From Cannabis sativa (taxonomy: Eukaryota > Streptophyta > Magnoliopsida > Rosales > Cannabaceae), in assembly GCF_029168945.1 (NCBI RefSeq), contig NC_083604.1:36947686-37011685 (forward strand): a stretch of DNA of 64,000 nucleotides. Reading direction: 5' to 3'. Made by a program: the position numbers and the translations under genes. This document shows, one piece after another, positions 33,430 to 46,449 of the stretch. Within the stretch, counting starts at the first letter, position 1. Each line of letters starts with the position of its first letter. The notes below the pieces were generated by a model, which ran no database searches, was not told the origin of the DNA, and was given only the letters and a program-made list of their open reading frames with translations.

Positions 33430-35600
33430 CATTTCAGATAATCTCAACACCTTGATATACAAATCAAGTGTAGTAGTATTAAAATCCTCGTAATAGGATC
33501 TGAAAGGTTGATTTAAACACAACCTTTTCTCCACCATTACTCTTCCTTAATCACAAATCATTGATAATGTGAAATTCCTTTCTATATGTCTACTCTTCTT
33601 GGGATACTGGATTCTATACCTTTGGCAACTACTTTTGGTTAATCAGGAAATTAACACTAGTAGTTCAGGCAATTTGGAATGGTGCCAAAAATGTATAGAA
33701 CTTTCCTTAGACTGAATAAGTACCTTTCCTGCAACTTTAACATTCAATCCCTTCGTGGTAGACCTAGAGACTTCCGATAGGTTTTTACACCTCTCCAAAA
33801 TCACTATTCCACTCCCAGAGTAATCACCATCTTATCAGAAAAATTTTCTAGCACAAAGGCAAATTTCAAAATCTGATATGGTGTAGTCTAAGAGTTCTAA
33901 ACACACCCTTATAGACTAACATATAGTTCCTCTTCTTAATCTTAGGATTTACTTGATTGTCTTCCAATGTTCTTCTCCTGGATTAATCTGATACCTACTC
34001 ATTACTCCCACTCAATGTAGCGGAGTGTACGGGTCTAAGGCATACTAAAGCATGTCTAAGACCTCTCACTGTTGATTTAAGAAATTCTTTCATGGCTTTA
34101 TCTTTTCTGGAATAGTTGAGACTTTTCCTTAGATAAATAAAATCTATGCCTAAGAAGTTGTGAAGCTTCTATAGATTGCCATTAGAAAGAAAAATGCTTT
34201 AGCATCTTACTAAAGTAAGTTGCTTGCATTAGAGTAAGTAATTACCAGGTATACCACAAGCCATAGGTTTAGATAAACTCAAACCCAGGAACAGGAAGTT
34301 TTGTTAAGTCCATTAAATAGACTTATAAACGAAAATTTCCTTTTATGTCCTTGTATTAGAAAACTTTAGATTATTCCATGTGAATGGATTAAACCATAGT
34401 TCTTTTGGCTTTCTTCTTAGTTTCTTATCTTGACAATCCATTACTTGTTTAAACTCACAATGGATTTTAATCACTAGTGTCTCCCAAGTCATAAGAAGGT
34501 GAGTTCCTAGAAACTCTCCCACTACGACAAGGTACCTTGAATTATGTCTAAGAAAATTAAATGGTATTGATCTCTTCGGTTGTGACAAGACAACAAAGGC
34601 AATGGGATCATCATATGTCAAATAAGATGATAGAACACTTTTGGAATCAAGAAATAAATATCTCCTTTATTTGCTACTTTATTTTCAGACTTAGTCATTT
34701 TCTGAGAAAAGTAGTATTTGTTTGAACAAACACTTTCTTATCTATTGACAATGGGATGGTCCACCCCTAATCACTTAGAATAGCTAACAAACCATGGTTA
34801 ACAGTTCTAGCTTTTCTTAAGATTTTGATTAGGTCATCCATTAATCTAGTAATGATTTACATTAAGTATACAACCATTACATCATTCTGAAATTGTATTA
34901 CCATAGAAGGAATTAGGCAACGACTAGTAACTAATCATCAACATGCAACTCGAAATTTCTGGGGAGGTAAGTTTGGATATAATTCAAAAATCAATTTAAT
35001 GATCTTTGAACTGCATATCTACTAACTATTTCTCCACCCCTATCAGTTCGCAAGATCTTTAACCACTTACCTTAATGGTTTTTCACCATTGCTAGAAATT
35101 AATGAAATTTTGAAACATTTCAAATTTCTTTGCATAAGGTATAATCTAGAGTGATCGTTTTAAGAATACAACGACTAACTCATATCCACCCCTGAATGTA
35201 CATCCATCTGTGAATGAGATGAACAACTTTCAGTGGATATAGGCATATTAACTCTTTGCAGAGATTGATCTTGTCAAAACCACTATGAACAAGATACAAA
35301 TGCCATAGATTAAAAAGAATGTGGTAGTGTCTTTTGATGACTTAGGTTTAGTTACATCAAAGAGTTCTTAGAATAGTGCAAGTGGATCCTGGTCACAGAA
35401 TACCAAACTCATATTCCATACAGTTTGAATCCATTAATAGAAGATGGATGTTAAACACTTGGAAGGTGTAACTGTATTGTATCCTGGAATTAGAAATATA
35501 AGAAAATTTCTGTTTGGATTCTAAAATTAAAGTCAAAGACTTAAATTTATACCAATTATAATGAGTAATTCTTTCTTGGGCCACCACTACTAATTTTAAA
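33430..35600 (-). pseudogene. pol: Element F decayed pol
   Basis: Phrase-by-phrase homology to D and B in minus sense: RNase H stubs at 33700-33950, a subunit-like stretch with YQINP-type codons near 33990, the linker (ORF remnant ending KQVMDCQDKKLRRK) at 34343-34621, integrase phrases near 35040-35060, and the pre-integrase finger near 35290. It lacks the RT segments with MDVKTAFLNG and YVDD at the same junctions as D and G. There are many stops. Confidence 0.8.
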
Positions 35601-38600
35601 CTCTTAGTCAAATTTTCCCATACAAGTAGGATATTTCTAAGATTGAGGATTTATATCAATTGGGAATAGAATTTTGGGATTATAATCATATGCGTCATTT
35701 AATTTCTTAAGAAAAAATATAGAATGACATGAAATGATTTATAGACCATTCATCCAATGATATGTTATTGAGCTAATTCGAAATGAATAAGCTAAGAGGA
35801 ATTAGGATAATTTCGTTTATAAATAAGAATCTAACGATGCTTCGATTAGCGAAAGTCAAAGTAATCTTATTTATACAATCTTCTTGTTTCATATTGTAAA
35901 AATACTAGTCTAAGGTGTCATCAATTGATGAACAGCTAGATGTCGCATATACAATATTTATCTTTCGAGATCTAACACTATTATGTATGTCTAATGGTGA
36001 AAATCCATTAGGGATTTATCTCATTAGATAAACAAACCAAGTTAGACCAACAATGAAGATTCGAAATTAAACTACAACTTAATAACAGAAAATAACATGG
36101 TCCAATATAAATTCATACACAATTCAGAAATTATTAAACATATAGTAAGTAGGAATGACAAGTGAAAATACTAAAACATACAATCCTAAATAATTTCCAA
36201 GGTTTTCAACAAGGCGATATCGGTGTCCGTTTAGGCGAGAGTCAAAGCTACCATCCATTGAATAGAGTTGTCAGCTCATCTAAAATGTTAAACATTCTAG
36301 CAACCTTTTATTCGATCAAGATTGGAATTCAGCATTGTCCCGTTTAGGCGAGAGTCAAGGAAATTCTATCTTATGAGCTTCCACCATTGTTTCATAATTT
36401 GCAAGTCAAATATGGTCGCCACCATTAGGGTGATCCATACCATATAAAACACTTACAAACTACTTATCTTACGAGATTAAACGGTGCAAAATTGCTAATG
36501 AACGTTCCTCCATTAGGGAGGATTACTCACTAAAACAAACGAGATGTAAAACCAACAATGGAGATCGAATATCTTAATAATAAAGCTCATTACTTAAAGA
36601 GAGTTGTATTTTCTTTGATTCTCTTTATTTAATCTATTTATTTTAAATATATATTTATTTAATTAAAATTTCCAATTTAGAATGAAAAATTCTAAATATA
36701 AATTTTAATTTAATATTTATAAATTTTACTTAGATGGATATGAAAATAACATGAATTATTTCCATCTTAGTAATAATTTCCAATAAATATTTAGAAAAAT
36801 ATTCAATTTAAGTTATTACAAAATTAATTTAAATTAATTTACAACTCAAATTTAATTTTCTATAAATATATATTGCATTTCGAAAAATTAAAGTATTCAA
36901 GGATACAATTTTTGAAAATGCATATTAAAATCAAAAATAAATCCTGGAAAAATTATTCTAATTTAATGTTGGCCCAAAATTAATTAATAAAATTAATTTA
37001 CAACAAAAAATATAATTTTCCTATTTAATTAAATATATAAGAAAAAGTTCAAATATTTAAGTATGATGATGAAAATCAACTTAAATATGAATTTTCTATT
37101 TAATTAAATACACTAGAAAAATACTTCAAGCAAAAACAGATAATATCTATCTAGATTTTCATTTGACTAATTAATTCAATTTCTAATAATATACTTTAAT
37201 TCATTTATTTTAAATTAACCAATAAATGAAAAAATCATTGATTTAAGTTGGTCCAAGAATTAATTAAAATAAATAATTAATTTACAACTTAATCTATTTT
37301 TCAATATAAAATTCGAAATTCCAGCATTTAAGAAATGCAATTTCGAAATTTGATTAATAAAGAAAAAAATATATTTTGAAAATTATTTAAATTTAGTTGA
37401 AAAAATAAATTCAACTAAAAATAATTTTCTATTTAATTAAGTGTCATGAAAAATAAATATTTAAGCATCATGATGAAAATCAACTTAGATATTTAATTTT
37501 CAAATTAATTAAATGTATTAAATTCAAGAAATAAATAATTAAGTGTAGAGAAGGCTTAATTTTTAATCTCTAGTTTAATACTAGGAAAAATATTTAAAAT
37601 AAATTGTACCAAAATTAATTATTTAAATAATTAATTTCACAATGTATAATATTTTCCTATTTAATATTAGAAATAACTATCTAGAAAATATCTTATTTGG
37701 CTAAGTATCTTTTCCACAAAATTTGAAAAAATATCTAATTTAAGTTGTATTAGAAAAGAACTTAAATATTTTTAAATTTAAATTTAATTAAATATCAAAA
37801 ATTAAGTTGTAACCACTTAATTTGAAAATATTACATTTTAAGTTAATATTCGAAAAGATATTAACTTAAAAAATATCTAAAATATTCCATTTTAAGTTAA
37901 TATTCGAAAAGATATTAACTTAAAAAATATCTAAAGAATCTTAATAACCAATGCCTAAAATTCCTCAACTTAATTTTGAAATTTTAAATTCAAAAGATAT
38001 TCAGATTTAAGTTGGTTAGTTGTAGATAACTAAATATCAACTTAAATAGGAATATTTAATGAAAAATTTAAATTAAGCTTTAGAAAGAATCTAGATGGTT
38101 ATAATTCTATATTTAATTAAATACAAGAAAATACATATAGTTTAGCTTAGAATAAAAAATTCTTTAAACTATAATTTTCTTAAATTAATTTCAAAATAAA
38201 TGAAATTAATTATGTTGCTAATCAATTTTATTAGGTTAAACTAGTTTAATTAACCTAGTACAGTTATTCAAATCAGTCAAATGGGCCTTCACAATTGGGG
38301 TGGTTCATGTGAGAGGGTGTTGGGTTCAGTATGTCGTACCCACTTCTATGGCTCCCAACTCTCACACAAGGCCCAAAAGAGAGGAATTTAACCTTAAAAT
38401 GAACAACTGTTATTAATTGAATAGGCCCAAAAACTAAATGGGCCAAAATAAAATCTATCAAGAACTATGGCATTTTATTTAGCAACAACAACCTATATGC
38501 ATCTATAATGAAATTAAACACATAGGCTCACACATGCACACTTTGGATGGGTCCTATCATGTTGCTAGGTCATACACAGATGAAAGAAGATTGTAAATAT

Positions 38601-39826
38601 ATCTGGTACAAATTATTTACTTGACCAAGGGAGCCATCATATCATTAGATCTGGCAAAAGTTAACCATGACTATTTGCAATCAAGCAATATTGTTTTGAA
38701 AACTTACAAACAAGCTAAAACACATACTCCTACAACAAGGTTAGCTGGATAGTTGGATGTAGGATTTATTTAATTTTAAATAAATAATTTCAAAAAATAA
38801 TTAATTAAATAAATAAAAAATTTATTTTCGAAAATTTTAAAAAAATTTTTTTAAAAAAATCGAAATTTAAATTAAAAAAAATTTAAAATTAAACCTACAA
38901 TTTTAAAAAATTAGGTTTCAACCAACCTAAATATCATTTCAAAATTTGCTAACTACTTTTTAAAAAATTTATTGTTATTTTATAAATAAAAATTAAATAA
39001 AAAAATTAAAAAAGATAAATGAATATCTTTTTCAGATTTTAAATGTAATTTAAATAAATAAAATAACAAAATTTAAAAGTTAGCAAAATATCTTACATCT
39101 ATTTAAAATTACATGATTATAGTTATCTTATTTTAAATTTAAATAAGGTCAAATTATTTAAAAAAAAATTAATTTAAAAATTTAAAATCTGACATTAAAT
39201 TTAAAAATAAGATAAGATATAATCAAATTTAAAAATAAGATAGATAATTAAGCAAAAAAGATAAATCCTAACTATTTTTAAATTCAAATTACACTAATAT
39301 CATGAATTAAATTTAAAAAATATTAATAAATTTAATTATGATAATTAGAATTGAATTAGGAATAGTAAATGTATAAATACAGAACTACACAAAAAATCGG
39401 AAGTTAATTCCATGAAAAAGCATGAAAAAACGAAGAAAAAAAAATTGCAAGCTGTACGGACGGGATGTTGTGCATACCCGTCCGCGCGCGGGCAAGGGGT
39501 GTTTGGGCGTGCAAACTCGACGCAGGGAAGGAATGCATGATTTCCGCGAGCGAAGGTTTTGTGTTGCTCAACCCCGATTTTTTCGAAACTTCAAAAAATC
39601 ATAACTAATTCAAATTAAATCGAAATCGAGTTCTGTAAAAAGGTAACTTGCTTAATTTTTTCCATACTATCCAATACAAATAATTACAGAAACAGATATT
39701 CAATTATTTTTCACGAAAATTCACAAACATCAATCAATCATCAAATAACACTCAATAAAACATGATACCATCCAAAACATCAAATAATCGTTTTAAAGTC
39801 CAAATTTCTTGCAAGAAAATCAATTA
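35601..39826 (-). other. Element F leader (no gag)
   Basis: AT-rich leader in minus sense. The repeated motif appears as TGTCCGTTTAGGCGAGAGTC-type copies at 36224-36243 and 36336-36356, both with the same GTTTAGG variant. The shared block is at 38270-38400 and the GC island at 39450-39570, with a perfect 7-bp-stem hairpin at 39458-39483. Confidence 0.78.
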
Positions 39827-39843
39827 CCATGGCTCTGAGGCCA
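39827..39843 (-). promoter_or_regulatory. Element F primer-binding site (tRNA-iMet type)
   Basis: In minus sense TGGCCTCAGAGCCATGG, two bases from the LTR; identical to C's. Confidence 0.78.
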
Positions 39844-39845
39844 GT

Positions 39846-41671
39846 TGTTAGTAATTATTTTACCAGGATCTTAGATCTACTCACAAGTATGATGATTAAC
39901 ACCCTAAATATGAACTTTTTAAAACGATGAAATAAACACATATAATGTTTGAGAAACCTTACATTGGGTGCAGCGGAATAATATGAACCTGGATCTCTTT
40001 CTCTGAATCTTTGATGCTGAAACTCCTTTTGCTGAAAGTCTTTCTTCACGATCTTCCTCACTATGGTTGAGGTATCACTTGCTGTGTGTGGGCACTATTC
40101 TCACACTAAGAATTTCAAAATATTGAAGAAGAAAAGAAGAAGGAAGTGGCGGCTAAAGATAGGGAGAGAGAGAGAGAGAGGCTCATTTTTTTTTCTGAAT
40201 CAGAAGTGTAATTTTCCTGAAGCCTTCACTATCTATTTATAGCATTCCACTAGGGTTAGGTTTGAATTATTTGCCATTACAATAATGAAAATATCAGTTT
40301 AAATTCCCTACAAAAGTGGCCGGCCATGCATAGTGGATTTGGGCCTCACTTTTTGCAATTTTGCAGTTTTATCTTTTCTATATTTGATTTTCTCAAAAAC
40401 GCCAATTTTTAAATTCAACCATTTAAATGCCAATTCTAACTATTTAATAACTATAAATAATTATTAAATAATATTGTCATTTATCATATTTATTAATTGA
40501 ACCATACAAAGTATCATAATTAACAAATATGCCCCTATTAACTCTTTCTTTACAATTTCGCCCTTACTTAGTGAAAATTTCACAAATAGACATAGTCTAA
40601 TTTGTGAATTATAATTGATTAATCAAAACCAATTACATGAGTCTTACAAACAATATTATCTCAACTAGTGCGGGGACCATGGGTCTATATAACCGAGCTT
40701 CCAATAGGTAGATCAAGAATTTAGCACTAAAATTCACTAACTTATAAATTCTTCGTTGAATCCACGCATAAAACTCAGAATTGCACTCTCAGTATATAGA
40801 ATTCTCTATATGTTCCACCATATAGATGCATCATTAGTTATCCATTGTTATAATCCTAATGTGATCAATGATCCTCTATATGAATGATCTACACTGTAAA
40901 GGGATTAGATTACCGTAATACCCTACTATGTATTTTATCCTTAAAACACTTGACCCCGTATAAATGATATTTCAGCTTATGTGAAATGAGTACTCCACCA
41001 TTTATGTTTGTTTGGTCAAGCTCGAAGGAGATCATCCTTTGCTTACTATTCGCCAGATAGAAGCTATAGATTCCATGTTTATGCTAGCGCTCCCACTCAA
41101 TTGCACTACCGTGTTCCCAAAATGTACGTATCACCCTGACCTAAAAGTAGGCTTAACTAACAAATCAAAAAACACGAATAGCCTTTCAAGATGGAGCCTA
41201 ATCATAACAGGATTAAGAACATTTGATCTAGGATCAACTTGGCGATATTGACTTGAATAGATTTTACTGTAAGTTTAATTAAATCTAAGTCAAAGTTCAA
41301 TATCGGTCCCTTCCGATGCATATTCCATGCATCCAACCTGAGCTTTACTTTAATCAATGCTCTGGAAAGAACATAGCACTTCTCCAAATGCAAGTAAACT
41401 CTGTTGTAGATTATCGTATCAGTAAAACCCTGTGTCTAATAAATCTAGGAAACTTTATTCACATAGTCATGTTTACTTTCCAATGTGTTGACAGCACAAT
41501 AAACAGGATTAAGTATATGAAAAGGGTTTCAGATGAATTCATACATTATGTACATATAATCATAAAATAAATCATGTGAACCATGCAACATTAAATGTTA
41601 TTTCTGATCTATATTAATAAGTAAATCTGATTATATTGAAATGAGTTTTATTTAGGGCATAAAACCCAACA
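39846..41671 (-). repeat. Element F 5' LTR (1826 bp), internally deleted and mosaic
   Basis: It lacks about 63 bp present in F's 3' LTR (between AATATGA near 39987 and ACCTGGATC), with a TGA microhomology at the junction. Its outer parts match F's 3' LTR and G, but about 40530-41290 matches C's LTR at every diagnostic site. Antisense frame at 41012-41251. Confidence 0.9.
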
Positions 41672-42555
41672 ATTTTTTCATGATTATAGTGTCGTCAGCA
41701 CAGTGAAATATAATCATGATTATATGTTCAAAAGCTTAATTCCCATAATTTTCTAGTTCAATAGATTTAGAATGGCATGATAATCGGTGATAATGTATAC
41801 TTACACCTTGGATAAGTGTTATGTCCTTTCCAGTGCATTGGCAAAATTTACCAGAATCGGATGTTGGAGTATACATTGGAAGGGACCGATATTGATCTTA
41901 GATAAGATAACATAAACTTACCGTTATATCTTTCTAAGTCAATATCAATGGTTGATCTTAGGTCAATGGATCTTAATCTTGATATGGTTAGGTTCAACTT
42001 AGTTGTATTATTTATGTTCTTTGTTCGTTAAAGTCGACCAATTGGATCTTCTCGTGACATACAAATTAAGGACATGGTAGTCCAATTGAGTGGGAGCGCT
42101 GATCATAGATATGTAATTTATAGTTTCTATAAGTATTTAGAAGTGAAACAATGATTTCCTTCAAGCTTGGCTAAATAGAGATAAATGATTGAGGCCTCAT
42201 TCAGTAATTATATTAGTTTACTGAAGTATCATTTATAGGTTGCTAAGTGTTTTAAGGATAAAATACATTGAAGGGTAGAACAGTAATTTTATCCATATTC
42301 AGTGTAGATCATATATAGATGATCTTTGACTATTAGGATTGTGACAATGGATAATCATAACGTATCTATATCGTGGTACATATAGAGCGTTCTATATAAC
42401 TGAGAGTGATATTCAAATCCAAATCTATAGTGGCGCAAGGCGGAATTAATAAGTTAGGAAATTTACCTGGTGAATTCCATTTCTACTTATTGAAAGATCG
42501 ATTATATAGGCCCATGGTCCCCTCACTAGTTGAGATAATACTACTTCTAGACTTA

Positions 42556-43266
42556 CACCAACTTTGGGAAATTAGCTTATATGGGAAGCTATTTTGTTGG
42601 TTTAATGAATATTTCACTTGACAAAATTACCCTCATTCTAATTATAAAATTTCTTTTTTACCATTTTATTTTAAGATTCTCTTCTCCCCAATATATCTTT
42701 CTCTATCATTTTTATGTAATAGATGATATTTATATAATTTATTTTATTATTATTATTAGTACAAGTCTAACTAAGTATTTTATTATATATATACTTTTTT
42801 AAAAATAAATATTATAAGAAAAAAAATTATTGTAATTTGTAATAAAATAAAAAATAATTATAAATATATAATTTTATTATTATTATTTTATTATTATTAT
42901 TATTAGTACAAGTCTAACTAATTATTTTATTATATATATACTTTTTTAAAAATAAATATTATAAGAAAAAAATTATTGTAATTTGTAATAAAATAAAAAA
43001 TAATTATAAATATATTAATATGTATGAATTTATTTAAATAAATTAGATAACAAATATCATACTTATTTTGGTAATTGTATATTTAATAGCTATTCAATCA
43101 TCTAGCTTACCAAATACTTATATACAATTTTTTCAACTCACAGGTATTTTAAAATTATATTTACCAAACACTCAGCAGTTTTTTTCACATCACAGCTACA
43201 ACTGCTTTTTCTCACAGCACAACTACAACTGCTTTTTCTCACAGTACAGCTGTGCCAAACTGGCCC
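42556..43266. mobile_element. MITE-like DNA transposon insertion (Tourist/PIF-Harbinger-like) in element E LTR
   Basis: 711 bp absent from D's and the other LTRs at the same point. It is flanked by TTA at 42553-42555 and 43267-43269. The right end, read outward-in, is GGGCCAGTTTGGCACAGCTG; the left end CACCAACTTTGGGAA matches it only in part. TTA duplications and GGGCC.GTTTGG ends are typical of Tourist/PIF-Harbinger MITEs. It is AT-rich inside, with an internal duplication and a short repeated ACAACTGCTTTTTCTCACAG near the right end. No transposase. Confidence 0.65.
42741..43017. repeat. Imperfect tandem duplication (period about 147 bp) inside the MITE
   Basis: The segment around AGTACAAGTCTAACTAA at 42758 recurs at 42905, with more than 100 bp of near-identical AT-rich sequence. 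The copies differ by AAG/AAT and by one base in an A run. Confidence 0.85.
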
Positions 43267-44113
43267 TTAGTCAATTGATTTTGATTAATCAATTATAATT
43301 CTTAAATTAAACTATGTCTTATTTATGAACTTTCACTAAGCAATGGCTTAATTGTGAAGAAAAGAGGTTTTAGGGTCAATTTGTTAATTAAGAGACTTTA
43401 TATGGTCTGATTAATAAATTACATAAATGACAATTTTATTTAGTAATTAATTATAATTATTAAGTAAATAGTTTTGGCTTTTATAGGATTGAATTGGAAA
43501 ATATGGTATTATCGAAAGAAGAATAAGTGGTTGAAATAAAGTGGCAAAACTGTAACTAGAGTTTGGTCATATATAGTGGACGACACTTAAGTTATTTTTA
43601 TCTAATATTTTATTCTTTTTGAATCCATATAATTCAGCCATATTCCCTAGTTGAAACACTATAAAAGGACCATGATACTCTCACTCATCCACATGATGCC
43701 TTCAACAAAATCAAACCTAGTTTTCTATGTCAGACAACTAGTAGATGAGAGAGTTCCTTCCTCAGTGATTTCAACCTCCTTCATTGTTCTTCACCTATTC
43801 GAACCCATACTGAATGAGTGCCATTCCCACACATAGCATGTCAAGTACTCAATCATAGTGAGAAAGACGGTGGTAACGAAACCCGAAGGAGAGAAAGGGA
43901 TCCAGGTTCAGATCTTGATAATGCTCTGCTACAGAAAGGAATCAAGGGCTATAGATCTTGAATGGAAGGAGTCATTATATTCTGCTGCAATCAATGTAAG
44001 ATTTTCTTAAACCTTTATGTGTTTATTTCATTATTTTAGAGAATTCATATTTAGGATGTCAATTCAACATACTTGTTAGTAAATCTAGATCCTGGTAAAA
44101 TATTTCCAACAAC

Positions 44114-44130
44114 TGACCTTAGAGCCATGA
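44114..44130 (+). promoter_or_regulatory. Element E primer-binding site (tRNA-iMet type)
   Basis: TGACCTTAGAGCCATGA two bases after the LTR end; more diverged from the tRNA than those of B, C and D. Confidence 0.65.
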
Positions 44131-44519
44131 TAATGATTTACTTTCATGTAATATGGATTTAAAACGATGAATATTTTTTGTGCGTTGATTTGGATGTGTT
44201 CATGTTGGTTTATGTGTTATTTGATGAATGTATGTAATTTACAAATTTTTTCCATGAAAATATATTATTTGTATTCCTCTTGAAAAATTAAGCAATTTTG
44301 GTTTTTACGGAACTTGATTCCGATGAAAAACGAGGAAGTTATGGTGTTTTAAAAATCGGGGTCCATTGAGTATCAAAGGTCGAGCATCGCACGCACAGGC
44401 ACTCAGACAAGACGAGGTTGCGCGCGCAGATGCTTCAAACAAATCCTATCTGGACTCTGTCAAGTCGGCATCTCGGACAAGGGACAAGCGCATACATCAC
44501 CCTGCATGCAGGGTCTTTC
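44131..44519 (+). other. Element E leader start with GC island
   Basis: Co-linear with D's leader start, including the AAAAATCGGGGTCCATTGAG phrase at the head of a GC-rich island (44350-44519). It is cut by G's insertion; the left TSD of G would be CTTTC (44515-44519). Confidence 0.75.
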
Positions 44520-46416
44520 TGTTGGAAATTATTTTACCAGGATCTTAGATCTACTCACAAGTATGTTGATTAACACCCTAAATATGAACTTTCTAAAACG
44601 ATGAAATAAACACATATAAAGTTTAGGAAACCTTACAATGGGTGCAGCGGAATAATATGACTCCTTCTGTTCAGATATCTAGCCCTTGATTCCTTTCTGT
44701 AGCAGAGCATTATCAATATCTGAACCTGGATCTCTTTCTCTGAATCTTTGATGCTGAAACCTCCTTCTTGCTGAAAGTCTTTCTTCACGATCTTCCTCAC
44801 TATGATTGAGGTATCACTTGTTGTGTGTGGGCACTACTCTCACACTAAGAATTTCGAAATTTCAATGAGGAAGAGAGAAAGAGAAGGGTCAGCCAAAGAT
44901 AGGGAGAGAGAAGGCTTAGGTTTTTCTCTGAAGGAAAAATAGAAAATTTAAGTGTAATTTTCCTGAAGCCTTCACTATCTATTTATAGCATTCCACTAGG
45001 GTTAGGTTTGAATTATTTGGCATTAAAATAATGAAAATATCAGAGGTAAATTCCTATAAAAGTGGCCGGCCCTGTACTAGTGGATTTGGGCCTCACTTTT
45101 TGTAATTTTGCAGTTTTTCTTTTCTGCATCTGATTTTCTCAAAAACGCCAATTTTCTAATTCAACCATTTAAATGTCAATTCTAACTATTTAATAACTAT
45201 AAGTAATTATTAAATAATATTGTCATTTATCATATTTATTAATTGAACCATACAAAGTATCATAATTAACAAATATGCCCCTAAAACTCTTTCTTTACAA
45301 ATTCGCCCTTAGTTAGTGAAAAATTCACAAATAGACATAGTCTAGTTTGAGAATTATAATTGATTAATCAAAACCAATTATATGAGTCTTACAAGCAATA
45401 TTATCTCAACTATTGCGGGGACCATGGGTCTATATAACCGAGCTTCCAATAAGTAGATCAAGAATTTAGCACTAAAATTCACTAACTTATTAATTCTTCG
45501 TTGAATCCACGCATAGAACTTAGAATTGCACTCTCAGTTATATAGAATGCTCTATATGTTTCACCATATAGACACATCATTAGTTATCCATTGTTATAAT
45601 CCTAATTTGATCACTGATCCTCTATATGAATGATCTACACTGTAAAGGGATTAAATTACCGTTACACCCTACAATGTATTTATTCCTTAAAACACTTGAC
45701 CCAGTATAAATGATATTTCAGCTTATGTGAAATGAGTACTCCACCATTTATGTTCGTTTGGTCAAGCTCGAAGGAGATCATCCTTTGCTTACTATTCGCC
45801 AGATAGAAGCTATAGATTCCATGTTTATGATAGCGCTCCCACTCAATTGCACTACCGTGTTCCCAAAATGTACGTATCACCCTGACCTAAAAGTAGGCTT
45901 AACTAACAAATCAAAGAACACGAATAGCCTCTCGAGATTGAGCCTAATCATATCAGGATTAAGATCATTTGATCTAGGATCAACTAGGCGATATTGACTT
46001 GAATAGATATTACGGTAAGTTTAACAAATCTAAGTCAAAGTTCAATATCGGTCCCTTCCGATGCATACTCCATGCATCCAACCTGAGATTTACTTTAACC
46101 AATGCTCTGGAAAGAACATAGCACTTCTCCAAATGCAAGTAAACTCTGTTGTAGATTATCATATCAGTAAAACCCTATGTCTGATAAATATAGGAAACTT
46201 TATTCACATAGTCATGTTTACTTTCCAATGTGTTGACGGCACAATAAACAGGATCAAGTATGTGAAAAGGGTTTCAGATGAATTTATACATTATGTACAT
46301 ATAATCATGAAATAAATCATGTGAACCATGCAACATTAAATGTTATTTCTGATCTATATTAATAAGTAAATCTGATTATATTGAAATGAGTTTTATTTAG
46401 GGCATAATACCCAACA
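44520..46416 (-). repeat. Element G 3' LTR (1897 bp)
   Basis: Plus strand TGTTGGAAATTATT ... ATACCCAACA. Same subtype as F's 3' LTR. Antisense frame at 45758-45997. Compared with 62407-62777 of its own 5' LTR, differences over the shared 370 bp are few. Confidence 0.92.
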
Positions 46417-46427
46417 AACTCCCACTT
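46417..46427 (-). promoter_or_regulatory. Element G polypurine tract
   Basis: In minus sense AAGTGGGAGTT, next to the 3' LTR. Confidence 0.8.
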
Positions 46428-46449
46428 GCACTAATATAAAACAAAAAGT

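Larger units (their letters stand above)
31517..41671 (-). mobile_element. Element F: complete minus-strand Ty1/copia with decayed pol
   Basis: 10155 bp with both LTRs (31517-33395 and 39846-41671), PPT, primer-binding site and matching TSDs ATTTT (31512-31516 and 41672-41676). It is inserted in E's 5' LTR. The internal region holds a decayed pol and a long gag-less leader like B and C. It is structurally complete but cannot encode its own proteins. Confidence 0.93.
31355..44111 (+). repeat. Element E 5' LTR in three pieces
   Basis: Pieces are 31355-31516, 41672-42555 and 43267-44111, together about 1.88 kb once duplicated target bases are discounted. The joins are validated by D's continuous phrases (GATTATAGTGTTGTCAGCAC, and AGTTGAGA...GACTCAGTTAATTGATTTT). 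TATA box TATAAAAG at 43660-43667. Confidence 0.83.
31355..44519 (+). mobile_element. Element E: plus-strand Ty1/copia, 5' end only, heavily interrupted
   Basis: The LTR starts TGTTGTGCCCTAAATAAAACTC at 31355; relative to D it lacks about 10 bases after TGTT. It is interrupted by F (31517-41671, TSD ATTTT) and by a MITE-like insertion (42556-43266). The LTR ends at 44111, and is followed by a primer-binding site and about 390 bp of leader before G inserts at 44520. The remainder is right of the window. The likely left TSD is AGGGA (31350-31354). Confidence 0.83.
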
